The notes under the pieces are model-generated. The model was not told where the DNA came from. It searched no databases and saw nothing but the letters and a program-made list of their open reading frames with translations. 64,000 nt of DNA. It comes from Holothuria scabra (Eukaryota; Echinodermata; Holothuroidea; Aspidochirotida; Holothuriidae). Where the stretch lies: NCBI GenBank assembly GCA_037179385.1, contig CM074188.1:25127318-25191317 (forward strand), in the 5' to 3' direction. Both the position numbers and the translations under genes were made by a program. Shown in pieces: positions 35,306 through 48,917 of the stretch; within the stretch, counting starts at the first letter, position 1, and each line of letters opens with the position of its first letter.

Positions 35306-37840
35306 GGGCTCGAGATAAACAGTCTATTATTACGGTACGTACAGTGAAATGTTAAAAACAAATGAGCTTGTATCCTACAGAATACTTTCAGTTCAAGTCA
35401 AAGCCAAATTTATATAAAAGAAAAAAATGAAGTAACTTTCAGATTTCAAAGTCTACTTGTCATTTCCCCATCCAAAGGGAATTTCGTCTGAACACTTTCT
35501 TGCGTTGTCTACGTCAGGTAGCTGTAGCTCATTGCTTACGCCACGGATACATGGGCTAAATGATTTTGATTCCCTCATTTAAGGGGCACTTGTTAAAACC
35601 CTAGCAGGTGCCAAGCCACAAACCAAAATATCAATAAAAAAGAAAAGGTTGCATCACGCAACACCATTTTATATCCAGGAAACCTTAGACCGAAAAATTC
35701 CAGACTCGAAAAAGAGGTTAAGTTGTCATCGCACCCCTCAAACGAAACCTATGCCAATTACAATCTACCACAACAATGTAGCAAAATCGAAACTTATCAC
35801 CATTTTGCATTTAATCCATTCCACACAGAAAACGATTTCTGAAAAATGTGGACTTCGTCTTTTTAGACGACTGAATTACGCAAAAGCCAATAAATTTTCA
35901 CTAAATAATGACTTATATAACAATTTCAACCCCGGAAACTTTATGCAATAGCATAGGCTAACTCCGCAAAAGGTTAGGTAATTTATGGAATAATATAACT
36001 GTCGGTGTGACCATTTGTTCCACTTTCGAAAGACATTCCCAGTAATCAGTGGCAGTGACTTCCACCTAAACCACTCTTGCGGAATAACTTATCATATACA
36101 ATTTTCAGGCACATGGTTCCAATTCTCCAAACCTACATTCTCAAGCTCCCTCCCGACTTTCCGGGGTTTTCCGACTTTTCTTCAATAAAATTCCGAATTC
36201 TCCCTGATACAAATTTCCTATTTTTAAATATTTCTTTAAGTAAAGCAAATTTGCAATCCTTCTGAAGTAACGCCCAAATTTACAAATCAAAGTTGTGGAA
36301 ACATTCACAGGCTATGGAAATAAATATTAAAAATTTGACCTACATGAAACCAGATCTTCTAGTAACATCGGTCAATTAGAGTACTGTCTTCATAAAGCGT
36401 CTTTCATATAATTCCAAATCTTCTTCAATGTAAGCTCTTGACTTATAAACATTTTTCTAAAAAGAGCAGCAAAGTTACGGAAACTTTTTTTAATGTCATA
36501 GGAAAGTCTCGGCCTAAGAAAACATTAGGCTATGTTACAACAACGATCTTCGGTCGTCGTGCAATCTCGAATTTGCTAATAGGTCGATGAGCAGATTCTT
36601 AAATAATCCTCCTTCTAAATCCAAAATTTTGTGCAATTGTTATTTGAAAAAGGCGAAGATTTCGCGGTGCGCATCGCCGGCCTTAAATTACGCTCTTAGT
36701 ACAGCAACGTCCACACTTAAAAAGAAAAGTCCGAATTTGGGTGCTAGCTACGTCACTGTGAAAAGCATGGCGATGTGCTTCATCAATGCATGGCAGGCTC
36801 TATCAAGTTTACCAACCTAATTTTACTCTTGAAAAGGGGATCTTTTTCGAAATATACAAGTTTTCAATATTAAAAGTTTATAAATTCAGCTGTCCAGTTC
36901 CGGAAAGTGCCATTTCCTGTTATCCAGAGGCATATCCCAGCACAAAAGATATCAGACTGGTATATCTACTTTCCATCAAGAGACAAAAAATTGCACAAAT
37001 TAGAACCACATTCCGACAGCTTGAACAACAGTTTGCTCGAAATGGTAGAAAATTCAGTTCGAGTAGGAGTTGCATAAAGTTCTGGGATGTTTTCAATTGC
37101 GATATAACACAGACGGACAAACGTTTGTACAGTAGTTAAAAGGGCCAAAAGTTTGCTTTGGGGAAATGGTAAAGTGGTGGATTTAATTAAATATTGTTTT
37201 GTCATTTTGCAATTTGCTCATTTTTCATTGAAATGAACATTTTATTGCAACGAAAGCTCAAAACAACGACTTCATACACACATGCCTACGAATTGCCATT
37301 TCCGGTTGTCTATCGCGATTTTTTTCAGTTTTCTGTACGCTGCGTCTGAGCCAACCGTTGACGGAGCTCGGTTTGGAGCGGACCGCGCACAAGATTTTTT
37401 TTAAGGCTTTGCAAACCTCTAAGGTGGCCGGAAACGTTGCATGTACACAGCATTAAAATATGGTTCTCATCATGTTTGTAATTTCTCAGCAGCACCCACT
37501 TCAAAATGCTCCCCGCAGTCGCCGCTTCTTGGAGCCGCACAATATTGGGGGTTGAACAAGCCTTCATGCCCCACTTTTTATGGGGGCTGATACCACCAAC
37601 CCCAGTAGCCACTGCTAAAATCGTGATCTGTTAAAAATATATAACTGCATTATTCTTTTGTATTAGAGAAATCTTTCGACGGAATTGAGGGCAGCAATTG
37701 CCTACTGTTTAACAAGAGACCTCGACGACACTAAATGTAACCGACAGCGATAGTGAGCTGGTCAGGGCACACACAATCATGATGTTCCGAACCCTTTTCG
37801 TATGTAGTACTGGTAAGTAGACTCGTTTTATTTAGGGAAT
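35306..37840. other. Intergenic, nothing recognised
   Basis: Open frames up to ~117 codons occur (36786-37139, plus), without any recognisable domain. Three short diverged relatives of one sequence (TGCCATTTCC with flanks) occur near 6440, 36910 and 37300, hinting at an unclassified old repeat. Confidence 0.35.
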
Positions 37841-38097
37841 AAAGTCAATGGTGCTCATGTCTCTACATCAGATTCGAACAGGCTATGGTGTCACGTATTA
37901 ATACTTTAATTTTTGAGAAGCTTAAAAATACAAAAAAACTTTTTTATCAACTTTCCTTCGATCATAAAGTATTTATGAATATTAGCTCATAAATACTTTC
38001 TGAGAATGCTGGCTTTTGATTGGTCTCGGGTCTCTCAGCCCATATGACGTCATAGCTTGTTAGAATCTGATGTAGAGACATGGGCACCATTGACTTT
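37841..38097. mobile_element. MITE with long inverted ends
   Basis: AAAGTCAATGGTGCTCATGT then CTCTACATCAGATTC on the left is mirrored by GAATCTGATGTAGAGACATG then GGCACCATTGACTTT on the right, with one clear mismatch in about 36 bp and weaker similarity further in. Confidence 0.82.
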
Positions 38098-38605
38098 TCT
38101 CCTTAATTACAACGTGTAGGTTCCGTCTACAAGGACCCCTCTTGTTCAGTATTTGGAAGTATAGACGAATTCGGACAGTCAAGTGAAGGTCTAATTTGAG
38201 TCGGACATAACTGGGTCCATTATCTTTAGCCTTTCAATTTCTTTGCTAACCTGTATCATGGATGATTGTACACTGAATTGTATCTTGATTCCCTCAATTT
38301 CACTGCATATGGGAGCTTGAAATTAATAAAGACAATAAATGAAGACGGTTTAAGGCTGATGGACCCACTAATGGCTACCGACCGTCACTGAACATAAGCG
38401 CTGATCGGATTCGTCTATGGCTGGTTAGGAAAAGGTAACTAGAAGAGAAAGGTGAAGAACCAGCCAAAGAATGAAACAAAGTGAGTCATCTCGTCCAGGA
38501 AAATGTATCTATTACGCTGATAGGAAATAGATACGTATCGATAAACCGGCCTGCGGTGTTGTTATCAAAACATTTGATATATGAACTGTATTTAGTAAGA
38601 TAGAC

Positions 38606-38755
38606 TTTAAAGCTTAGTTTCTAACCACTTGGTAAGTAGGTTTTCCCAGTTGTGGCTCATTGGCTTGTTTTCCCTACTCCACTGCTGATCACCATACACA
38701 CAATGACAGGTTTCATTTTTCAAATCTTCGGTATGACCCGGATATATGAACTGTA
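38606..38755 (-). mobile_element. tRNA-type SINE copy (38.6 kb)
   Basis: Landmarks in order: CAGTTGTGGCTCATTGGCTT, CCCTACTCCACTGC, CAGGTTTCATTTTT and CTTCGGTATGACCCGG. The last is the junction to a tRNA-like head, here cut off. Confidence 0.65.
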
Positions 38756-38999
38756 AACGACATCACCGTCCGATCATTCGTTTAAATGCAGCCTGTCGTC
38801 ATAAAAGCTACCGACCTAAAAGAATTGCCTTCCAGGAAATGATCAAATCGATGCACCCTCCTTAATGTTTCACAACAACAACAAATTAACCAGAATGCAA
38901 AAATGCATTGAGGTTTCGATGATACATTAATGTTCCGTTTCAAAGAGTGCCATCTGCACCATTATCTTCTCATTCAAATGTTAACCTAGCATGTTCAAA

Positions 39000-41535
39000 A
39001 TATAATTTTGTCATTCCAGATGACCTTTGGACCTCAATAAAAGCCACACATAGCTAGACAGGCAAACAACAGACAGACAGATGGATAAACAACTATCTTG
39101 AAAGATTTTATTTAAAAAGGTTCATAGACTTTGACCCCTGGAAACCCCAGATGACCTTTCATTCCTGCCAAAAACAACGGGGCTAAATCAAGGGTGGAAA
39201 ATCGCAATTATTCCGCCTAAATCGGGATACTTGGCATCTCTGCCTTTGACCTCCACCAAAAACAACATGGGCCATTTCCTGACCATAACCCATCCACATA
39301 CCAAATATGAATTCTATTCAAGTTTCCTACCTTGAGATATCACATTAAAAAAAAAAATCAAAATTTGCCCCACGGTGACCCCAGATGACCTTTGACCTCT
39401 GCCACAAATAACAGGAACACGTCCTGACCATAATGCATCTGCATATTAAATATGAAATCTATCCAAGCCTCCATCTTGAGATTTCATGATAACAAGATTT
39501 TCAGACTTCAGAACCAGGTGTCGCCAGATGACCTTTGACCTCTACCAAAAAACAAAAAGTACCATTTCCTAAACCATAACGCATCCACATACCAAATACG
39601 AAATCTATGTAAGTTCCCTACCTTGAAATATTGCATAAAAAATTTTCAGACTTTGACCCCAGACTGTGACCCCAGATGACCTTTGACTTCTGTCACAAAC
39701 AAAAGGAACCACTTCCTGACCATAACGCATCCACCCACCAAATGGGATATCTATCCAAGTTTCCTATCTTGAGATATCACTTTAACAAGGTTTTCAGACT
39801 TTTACCCCTGGTGACCCCTAATGAGCTTCGACCTCCGCCAAAAACAAACGGGACCATCTTTGACTGCAACGCATCCACATATCAAATACGAAATCTATCC
39901 AAATTTCCTACCTTGAGATATCTTGTTCATGAGATTTTCAGACTTTGACCCCTGGTGACCCCAGATGACCTTTGAACTCCGCCAAAAACAAACGGGACCA
40001 TCTATTGACTAAAACGCATCTACATACCAAATATGAAATCTATCCAAATTTCCTACCTTGAGATATCTTGTTCATGAGATTTTCAGACTTTGACCCCTGG
40101 TGACCCCAGATGACCTTTGCCTACCACCAAAAAACAAACGGGACCATCTCCTGACCATTACGCATCTACATACCTAAAATGAAATCAATCCAAGTTTCCT
40201 ACCTTGACATATCGCGTTAACAAGATTTTCAGACTTTGACCCCTGGTGACCCCAGATGACCTTTGAACTCCGCCAAAAACAAACGGGACCATCTATTGAC
40301 TAAATCGCATCTACATACCAAATATGAAATCTATCCAAATTTCCTACCTTGAGATATCTTGTTCATGAGATTTTCAGACTTTGACCCCTGGTGACCCAGA
40401 TGACCTTTGCCCTCCGCCAAAAAAACAAACGAGACCATCTCCTGACCATTACGCATCGACATACCTAAAATGAAATCAATCCAAGTTTCCTACCTTGACA
40501 TATTGCGTTAACAAGATTTTCAGACTTTGACCCCTGGTGACCCCAGATGACCTTTGAACTCCGCCAAAAACAAACGGGACCATCTATTGACTAAATCGCA
40601 TCTTCATACCAAATATGAAATCTATCCAAATTTCCTACCTTGAGATATCTTGTTAATGAGATTTTCAGACTTTGACCCCTGGTGACCCCAGATGACCTTT
40701 GCCCTCCGCCAAAAAAAAAACAAACGAGACCATCTCCTGACCATTACGCATCGACATACCTAAAATGAAATCAATCCAAGTTTCCTACCTTGACATATTG
40801 CGTTAACAAGATTTTCAGACTTTGACCCCTGGTGACCCCAGATGACCTTTGAACTCCGTCAAAAACAAACGGGACCATCTATTGACCAAATCGCATCTAC
40901 ATACCAAATATGAAATCTATCCAAATTTCCTACCTTGAGATATCTTGTTAATGAGATTTTCAGACTTTGACCCCTGGTGACCCCAGATTACCTTTGCCCT
41001 CCACCAAAAAACAAACGGGACTATCCCCTGACCTTTACGCATCTACATACCAAATGGGAAATCTATCCAAGTTTCCTACCTTGACATGTCGCGTTAACAG
41101 GATTTTCAGATTTTGACCCCTGGTGACCCCAGATGACCTTTGAACTCCACCAAAAGCAAACGGGACCATCTATTGACTAAATCGCATCTACATACCAAAT
41201 ATGAAATCTATCCAAATTTCCTACCTTGAGATATCTTGTTAATGAGATTTCCAGACTCTGAACCCTGGTGACCCAGATGACCTTTGACCTCCGCCAAAAA
41301 CAAACGAGACCATCTATTGACTAAAACACATCCACATACCCAAATATGAAATCCATCCAAGTTTCCTACCTTGAGATATCGCGTTAACAAGGTTTACAGA
41401 CTTTGACCCCTGGTGACCCCAGATGACCTTTGACCTCCACCAAAAACAATAGGGTTTTTCCTCTCAATATGGCGCATCTATGTACCAAGTTTGAAAACTG
41501 TTAGACATTCCTGTCTTGAGATATCGTGTTAACAA
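39000..41535 (+). repeat. 145-bp satellite with DR1-like motif and dimeric order
   Basis: About 17 units. In the regular part the TGACCTTTG landmark recurs at 39966, 40111, 40257, 40401, 40548, 40693, 40843, 40988 (as TTACCTTTG), 41133, 41278 and 41423, i.e. every ~145 bp. Two subtypes alternate: one with TTTGAACTCC, CTATTGACTAAA and CTTGAGATATCTTGTT, the other with TTTGCCCTCC, CTCCTGACCATT and CTTGACATATCGCGTTAAC. On the reverse strand the core reads AGGTCAAAGGTCA in the best units (39386, 39529, 41278, 41423). The array ends in GTGTCACAAACACACACACA. Confidence 0.95.
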
Positions 41536-41539
41536 ACAA

Positions 41540-41610
41540 AAGTGTCACAAACACACACACATACACACGCACATACACACATACATACACACAAACACAC
41601 GCACGCCATA
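41540..41610 (+). repeat. CA-rich microsatellite capping the satellite
   Basis: An imperfect (CA)n/(CATA)n tract immediately after the last satellite unit. The related array at 57974-58655 is capped the same way. Confidence 0.85.
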
Positions 41611-41650
41611 ATGAATGCATCGGTTTCTCTTATCATCGAAACCAAAAAAA

Positions 41651-42133
41651 ACGCAGGTCACACTACAGCGATACCAAATCGGATTCTGACGGATCCGATT
41701 TTTGTATTTTTTTCAAAATCTTCTCCCTATCTGGTCGGTTAGTTATTAGTTAGATCCAGTTTCACGGCCCAGTTTCCAACATATTGGTTCAGGTCGAGCC
41801 GGCCACGGCCTTTTTTCCAGTTGTGGGCTCACTTGCTTGTTTGCCGTACTCCACTCCTTATGCTGAGCAACAAGCACAATGGTCATATCTGGTCGGGAAG
41901 AACCGCAAATTTACCAACCAGTTTTTATCGGACAAAATAGTCCAATAAAAGCTCTCTGACGATCTGACGTCACGGAAAAATGAGTTTAATTTTGTAGTTA
42001 TCTGATACAAATCATATATTTACACAGGTCGACAGACTAGTTCTTAACGACCAGAGGTGGAGAAGATTTTAACTTAAGTTTCCACAAATCGGATCGTAAT
42101 CCGATCCGATATCGCTGTAGCGTGACTTGCGTC
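41651..42133. mobile_element. MITE containing a nested SINE
   Basis: ACGCAGGTCACACTACAGCG then ATACCAAATCGGATT at the left is mirrored by AATCCGATCCGATATCGCTG then TAGCGTGACTTGCGT at the right. The interior holds a SINE fragment (41738-41882). Confidence 0.75.
41738..41882 (-). mobile_element. tRNA-type SINE copy nested in a MITE
   Basis: Begins (plus strand) with the tail TTAGTTATTAGTTAGATCC, then CACGGCCCAGTTTCCAACAT, GTCGAGCCGGCCACGGCC, GTTGTGGGCTCACTTGCTTG and GAGCAACAAGCACAATGG. The TTAGTT repeats are the SINE 3' tail in reverse. The head is missing. Confidence 0.7.
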
Positions 42134-45100
42134 TAAGGCTTGGTCCTACATTTTGCAAAGTCTCCTCGTCTTCCTTGCTAACTTGAAGGTCCGAAGTGCG
42201 AAAAACAAACGGTACTTACTCCCCAAACAGCTATGCTCTCAAATAGCTACAACCGCTAGGGACACAAAGAATTCAAAAACCGACCTCTTCACCTGCAGAT
42301 CTCTACATCTGAAAGTGTGCATGCAGTGCTTAACCCTGTTCCCTGACGGGCTGAGGACTTATTTATACTGAACTTACTAAACCTTCGGGGGTAGAGAGTC
42401 ATTGAAGCTTTCAAAATCTCACCCAGGGCCAACCCTCTACCGAGCAGATTCCAATCAAACACTTGAAAACGTTGATAGATCGTGCCAGAAGAACAGGTAC
42501 TGTAAATGATATGAGTATTTTGTGAAAGTTTCTACCTATGGAAAACACATTCGAGGAACTGGTCATTATGAAAAGAAAATCTGGAAGATAACACTGACTG
42601 TGTACAACATTTCTATTCAGTTTTCTGGGAAATTATTCTCCGCGTGGATACTTGAAGACTCAACTTCTCACAGTTATCAAAGTTCCATGAAAAGACAAGC
42701 GAGAGGAACCCCCCCCCCTCCGAAACCGTCCCCCCCCCCCCCGCCCTCATCGCCTAGACAGTTTGAACTTTACCGCTGATTTAAAATTTTTTTTCAAAAC
42801 GTTTAGACCCCACCCCCTTTAGAACTTTTGTCTGGCTGTGGAAACGATTCCACATTAATTTACAACTGAACTGTGATTAAATGTGCGAGTACTTCCTTGT
42901 TTGAACAAATATTGAAAGTTGTACAGCTTGAGGCTGGTGTGCAGACTATTCATCGACTGCTGAAGCTGATTGAGGTAAGATGATGAAATTGAAGCGGTGA
43001 AGCTTAGCAAATGGGCGTTAAGCTTTGCAAAAATGTGCGTTTTCAGACCCAGTTTATATTAGCTAAAGTGGGTTTTTCATCAATCATATGACCTACGTTT
43101 TTCCCTTCGAACTTTCAAATATTACTCAGAAGCTGTTAAACATCTTCCACATTCATGATCGCTTACATTTTAAGGATGGACTTAATTGGAAAAGTATGAC
43201 CAAAATCAAAAGATATGGTCATCCCCCACGTCCCAACACTTTGCTCACTCTCAAATCAGTTCTCATGTCCTGAGTAATATTCAGAGGTGCAGACATTTTA
43301 ATTCATGCTGCCTTCTGCAATTTTTAAAATTTCTTTAATAGCTGTGCCCATTTGTAAAACCATCACTCTGAATAAAAAAAAACAAGAGAGTTTCATTTTC
43401 TCAACACTTGTATTACTTTCTCTAACATTACTCCTTTATATAAAAATGTCATTTTTGTAATTTGTGATTTGTCCATCTCTAAATCGGATAACAAATAACT
43501 ACCACACCTAGAGAAATTATGGAAAATTTATATATCTTACAAAAGCATCAATACCTTAACCCCTTATAACATTTATCTATGAAAGGATTTTTCAACTTTA
43601 CATAGCACATTTACTTAACAATAGGAAGATGACATGTCATTGTAGTGAAATGAATGGACTAACCCAGTAGAAACAATGCCTATGAACTATCGGATTTGTA
43701 TATACCAAACCAAAGGAATAGCTAAAGAATTCAGAGAAAGAAATATTGCAACTACTGAAGAAAATAGTTTACAACAGATATAAAATGATATTGTTAATAT
43801 TTAATAATAAATGACAACCAAAATGATACCTAACCTTACGAATAAAAAAATGCCCTAACCTTAAAAAAACTTTATGTTCATAACTTTTCTGAGATGCACT
43901 AGTTCAGCAAGATTTTTCCTACTTGTAATCTTTTGACAGGTAGCGCTAGCTAATCACTTTAAAACTTTACTTACACTTGTGTGACTTATAGCTATTTGGT
44001 ATAACTAAAAAATTATTTCCACATAAAATGCCAATGATACTTTTATTTCATATAAAAAAGATATTTTGTCGGAGAATATTTATGTACATACCACCACTTT
44101 GTCAGTTCCATATGTCTAATCTTGCAGTGGCATATGTCTTCCATTATAATCATGATGGCAACTTGAAAATTTATGGACATAATAGTTTATGAAAGTTAAA
44201 CTTAAACTTTTGAGCCACCAACCATTCATTGCTATATAGCATCAACCATATGTATATGACATCTATGATTCTTACACCAAAACATGTAATGAAATAAGCT
44301 TCACTTCCGATAAAAATTTCCTCAAAAATGTACCTTACTGATGACTGATATTATCCAGCAAGCATATGATGTAGACCTTGGAAAGGAAGAACATAAGAAG
44401 CTGTATTTAAAGAGTTGGATTTTTTCATTAAGGTTCATCTGTACAAACACAGCTTTCCATTTCGGTCTCTTTTGTCAAATATTTTATAAATTCACTTCCA
44501 GTAACACAAGGTTGTTATAAAACACAACCATCCTCCAAGTTCCGTTTCCACAATCAACAATTTCAAGCCTCTACTGTACTAAACTGCAAGTCCAATGCAG
44601 AAGGTAATTACCAGAACCAGAAGATAATTAGTTGGAAGCTTTGAACTCCAACAAATCAAGATCAAATAAAATCCAAAACAAACATATTTAAGAACCAATG
44701 AACTTAAGTTTCCCTGAAATGAAATAAGTAAACAGTCGGAACATACTACTTATTCTTAGAGGAGTATTTGAAAGAGTAAAAAGAAACTTTACGACCTGAG
44801 TGCGAATGTTTAAGACAAGATTGAAAGCACAAAGGAAGAAAGATCTTTGAAACAGTGCAGCATCTTGTAAAACAGAAAACCCCTTTCCTAACTTCTACTA
44901 ATATAAGACATTTTCAAACTTCACAGTAACTGTATAAAATGCTGAGTATAATACACTAGTTAAACTGTGACACACACATACACACAGTCTGACCCAAGAG
45001 CGGGTTCAGAAAATGTTCGTTTAGAGAGTGCAACATATTTATATTGTCAACCAGACAACAGAACCCATATTTCATAGACTTTGACTACTTTCCCTGCAAA

Positions 45101-45825
45101 ATATGACACACTCATACTTCACCTATCATGATGGTTTGATGTAACATGTAGATAACTTTGACACACCCCTGTGTCACAACTCAGATGACATGACACATTA
45201 TTGACTCACCACTGTCCATGGATAAAAGGGTGTACCATACAATTAATAAGTGCATTAAAACTCACAATGCATCTTGACTTGTGGCTGAAAACAACAAAAC
45301 ATGCAGAATGTATACAAAACCATTATATTTTCATGAATGTCACAAAACTATTTGAAAACTGGGATAGACTAACAAAAGTAGTGATTAATAACTTGGACCT
45401 CCAAAAAATTACACAAGAAATTCACAATATTTTGGTTGAACTACACCTGGGGGTGCTGATCAATATTTTCCAAGAGTTTGTTTTTATTCAAGAGTAAGTT
45501 AAAACAGGTAATATTAATGTAATCCAGAAATAACTCAATTCTTAATTTATTACTTACACTCTGTTAAAAGATATTTTTATTTTGAAATATATAGTTTGAA
45601 AACTTTCATTGGAATGTTTCCGGTCAAAAATTTTTTCTTGTTTTGTTTAAATGTTTTTCATTTCTTGAAAAACAAAGATTTATTCAGTTGTTTCATTAGG
45701 CTTCAAAAATGAGAGGAATGTAAAATATTTATTTACCAGCTAATCTCCTAGACTGGGCTAAGAACTGATACAATTATAAATCTTAGGCATTAACAGCATG
45801 TTGACATTGTTTTGGAGGAGTTAGT

Positions 45826-45905
45826 AAGTTAGTTAGATAGAGTTTTACGGCCCAGTTTCCAACCAATTGGTTCAAGTCAAGCCAGCCACAGCCTTTTTTC
45901 CAGGT
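45826..45905 (-). mobile_element. SINE 3'-end fragment
   Basis: TTAGTTAGATAGAGTTTTAC, GGCCCAGTTTCCAACC and GCCAGCCACAGCCTTTTTTC match the 3' end of the SINE at 41738. Confidence 0.6.
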
Positions 45906-47700
45906 TTTGGATGAATAGCAGTGAAACATGTGGTCACACTGCACATAACATATGTGGAGCAGTGGACAGGGATGCTGTAGAAGTTTGCCCCACATGTGCA
46001 AAAAATAAAGGGCACAGTCATGTATTTAACTGGCAATTATTTCCAAGTCACTTTCACACTTCCTGTGCCCAACTGGCCATACTGACCAGTTGGACAGATG
46101 ACTCTCCACTTACATACATCCAATTAGCTGACCAATCGACAGTTAGCAGTTGTTCATGTTTGTTAGCTACTCCCAAATGGAGGGCAAATTTTTAGCATTG
46201 TGATATCATATGCAAAAGCTTGATAGATCACTAATAAATTTTGAAGTCCTTCAGTGATATACCCCACAATTTACCATACACCATGTTTTAAGATGTAGGA
46301 GGAAAACTGTTCATGCAAATACTATTATTTTTGGAATTTTGATCATTTTAACAAAAGCAAGACCCACACAGAATTTGTTCATCTGAAAGGGAACTCTAAG
46401 ACTCTAAGTTTGTAAATTAATTTTCCTCTTGATAAAAATCATACAGTTTGTCATTAAAATTGTTACTTATATATTAACTTAGTGCAAAGTTCAAGAAACT
46501 GGTAATATTCTCCTTCTAAAATCTTCACCAATCTTTCCATTCTCAACCTGAAAGGCAGAGGTAATGAACCTCAATTACAAGCTTTTGTGTGAATAAGACC
46601 AATGTAAGATACAAGATATGTGGGGGCATAATTTAAGAATAATTTGAAATTCAAGCAATGGAGTTGCACACAACTAAATCAGAATGCAAAATAACCCAAA
46701 AATTTTTTACCAATCCTCTAAGTGCAATATATTCTGTCACCATATTTAATACAAATCTGCTAATTTGGAAACATCATAATTTCTTCCCCCCCCCCTCCCA
46801 ATAAAAAAGAAGCTATATTCAGTGTGTTTTCATGAATGGTCCCAGTGAAGTTCAAATGTCACACGGATAAACAAAAAAGATTGTTTTGGTTTTAATGAAG
46901 GAAGTTGGAAAATACTATAGAAAGCATAACTCTTATAACCACCTGCCTCTCCTTCTTAACCCCTTCCCAACCCCAACCCCCCCTCCCCCAAAAATAAAAG
47001 ATGTAGAAAAATAACAGTACAATAAAAACAGTTCCTTTGGTTCTGCTTTAAAGATTGCTATTTTTTTAAGCAAAGAGCTGCAAAATAAATATTTTCTCTT
47101 ATTTCAATGAAAATTGGTTTACAATGGAAACTGATTGTTGACCAAAAAATATTTAAGCACTCCTTCAACCCCGAATGTAACAACATGAACAGAAACGGCA
47201 CAACATAAAATGGTTCTACAAACCATATTGAATGTGTGACCAAAAAGAATATACAACTGAAAGACTATTAAAGGTCCTACTTTGCAACGAAAGTGATCAT
47301 TTTAAAAAAGAATTCTATGTTGAAATTGAAAATGAAATACCGCCATCTTTTCTCAGATTCCCAACTTTGCAAGCAGATGAGAAGAGCAATTCAAATGCAA
47401 AATGCATTACACTTTAGGCACAAATTCACTTTTGCAACAAAAAAATTACTATAAAGGGAAAAAAGCACAAGTCAGTGCTTTAAACTGACATAAAAATCTA
47501 TTTCACTTTAATTTCATATTTTCTATATAATTTCTAAATAATGTCATGATTAGTAGAAAAATTTATCAAACTTGAAGGCTTACTTAAAAGGCACCATTTT
47601 ATTTCAAATATTAATTTTAAATTAAAAACCCTAGCAAAATCAAGGCCCCATACAAATTATTCTCTTTTATTGTCACATTTGATCAATATTAAGGCACCAA

Positions 47701-47706
47701 TTTATT
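47701..47706 (-). terminator. Candidate poly(A) signal of the myosin gene
   Basis: TTTATT on the plus strand is AATAAA on the minus strand, about 670 nt past the myosin stop. Further AATAAA motifs follow downstream near 47.6 kb, so this is one of several candidates. Confidence 0.25.
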
Positions 47707-48375
47707 TGATTTCAAGTGCAGATGAATCGAGAATCACAAAATTACATTTTATAGATATGAGTAATTATTCTAATTTCATGGGATCATTTACACATAATTA
47801 TGTATCATACTTATTTTGCAGAAAGCACACACAACCTTCGAAAAAATGACAAGTTACCACAACAACAAAACAGACACCCCAAATTACCCCTACGTTCATG
47901 CTGTCTATGCAAATTTACTGCAGAAGTAAACAGCACCATCAATCTTGACCTTTGAGCTAGCCCTTGACAGTCTCTCCACAAGTACAGCAAACACGGCTGT
48001 GGAACTATAGGTTTCCTGGAGTATCCATTTGAGTGACAACACGAATTGGAAATAGTCATGTGCAACCTTTCATCTCCTAAATAAGAATTCCTTGTCATCC
48101 AATGTTACAAGACTGCCATTTAAGCGAATAAGAACAGTTTATTTGTCTTACTCTTAGAATAACAACAACATCAAAAAGGCAAATACACCCACAACTTATA
48201 ATGTCTCCAAGTACCTCCAAATGTTGTAACCAGTATTTAACTCGGCGCCAATAAAATAAAATTTTCATTTTCAATATAATTTGCACAATTGATCTTTATA
48301 CATTGATAACCTATTTCTCCAGCCAGTTATCCCTGAAAGCATTTTCCAATTTGTTAATGCTAATCCACACCTAGA

Positions 48376-48452
48376 CTATATCTTCTCTATATAATTATTT
48401 GGGAAGACGCCCTCTCTGCCTCGAAGTCTCCCACGCCACCATCCACTGGGTT
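48376..48452 (-). CDS. MYO1E: Last coding exon of long-tailed class I myosin (end of SH3)
   Basis: On the minus strand a 3' splice site (TTTTTTCTTTGCAG) is followed by two bases completing a Glu codon, then 24 codons and a TAG stop. The peptide contains [11 protein letters not shown] and [11 protein letters not shown], the second half of an SH3 domain with the paired tryptophans and the PNNY motif, ending the protein. It matches the very C-terminus of vertebrate MYO1E/MYO1F. The incoming phase (one base upstream, two here) fits the donor at 60105 exactly. The preceding intron is about 11.65 kb. In an invertebrate this is likely a co-orthologue of MYO1E and MYO1F, so the symbol is approximate. 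Confidence 0.92.
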
Positions 48453-48917
48453 CTGCAAAGAAAAAACAATGGATGATTTACTTTCAAAAATTTCTTTCAA
48501 AGTTAATTTCCTTACTAACCCTCTTTGATCTTCATGGCCAGGAAATAGGAAGCCAACAGTACGTGCATTTTAATTTTTCATTTGTTTTTTGTTTTTTAAG
48601 TTCTCTTAACCAATGTTTTGGATAGACAATAGGAGAGTTTATGAGGTGTACTTTAGGGAGCTCCAGGGGGCTAATTTTATGTGTAATGAATGTTTCATTC
48701 AAATTTTCCAATGCATATGTTTTATGACTGGTTTGTTTCTATTAGAGGTATCATAATGAATGGTGTTCCCTTAGAGAGTGTTGAAATACTAAATTTCTGG
48801 ATGTTCATAACCAGAAAGCCAAAAGACTTGGTGATTCCTTGCCATCAAATACCTTACCTGCTTTCAAATTGACAGTGTTTGATACATTTTTCTTTACATT
48901 TTTGGCACAGAATTTTA

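Larger units (their letters stand above)
42134..48375. other. Region downstream of the myosin gene; 3' UTR then intergenic
   Basis: AT-rich, with fewer recognisable repeats than the rest of the window. C-rich tracts are at 42709-42745. A SINE 3'-end fragment (minus) lies at 45826-45905. The myosin 3' UTR must extend leftward from 48375 into this region; how far is unknown. Open frames here (largest 98 codons at 45201-45497) show no recognisable domain. Confidence 0.45.

Noticed and set aside
39000..41535. CRISPR-like array
   Set aside because: Units are contiguous 145-bp satellite monomers without short repeats and unique spacers, in animal DNA.
45201..45497. 98-codon plus-strand frame
   Set aside because: No domain or splice context; antisense to the probable myosin downstream region.
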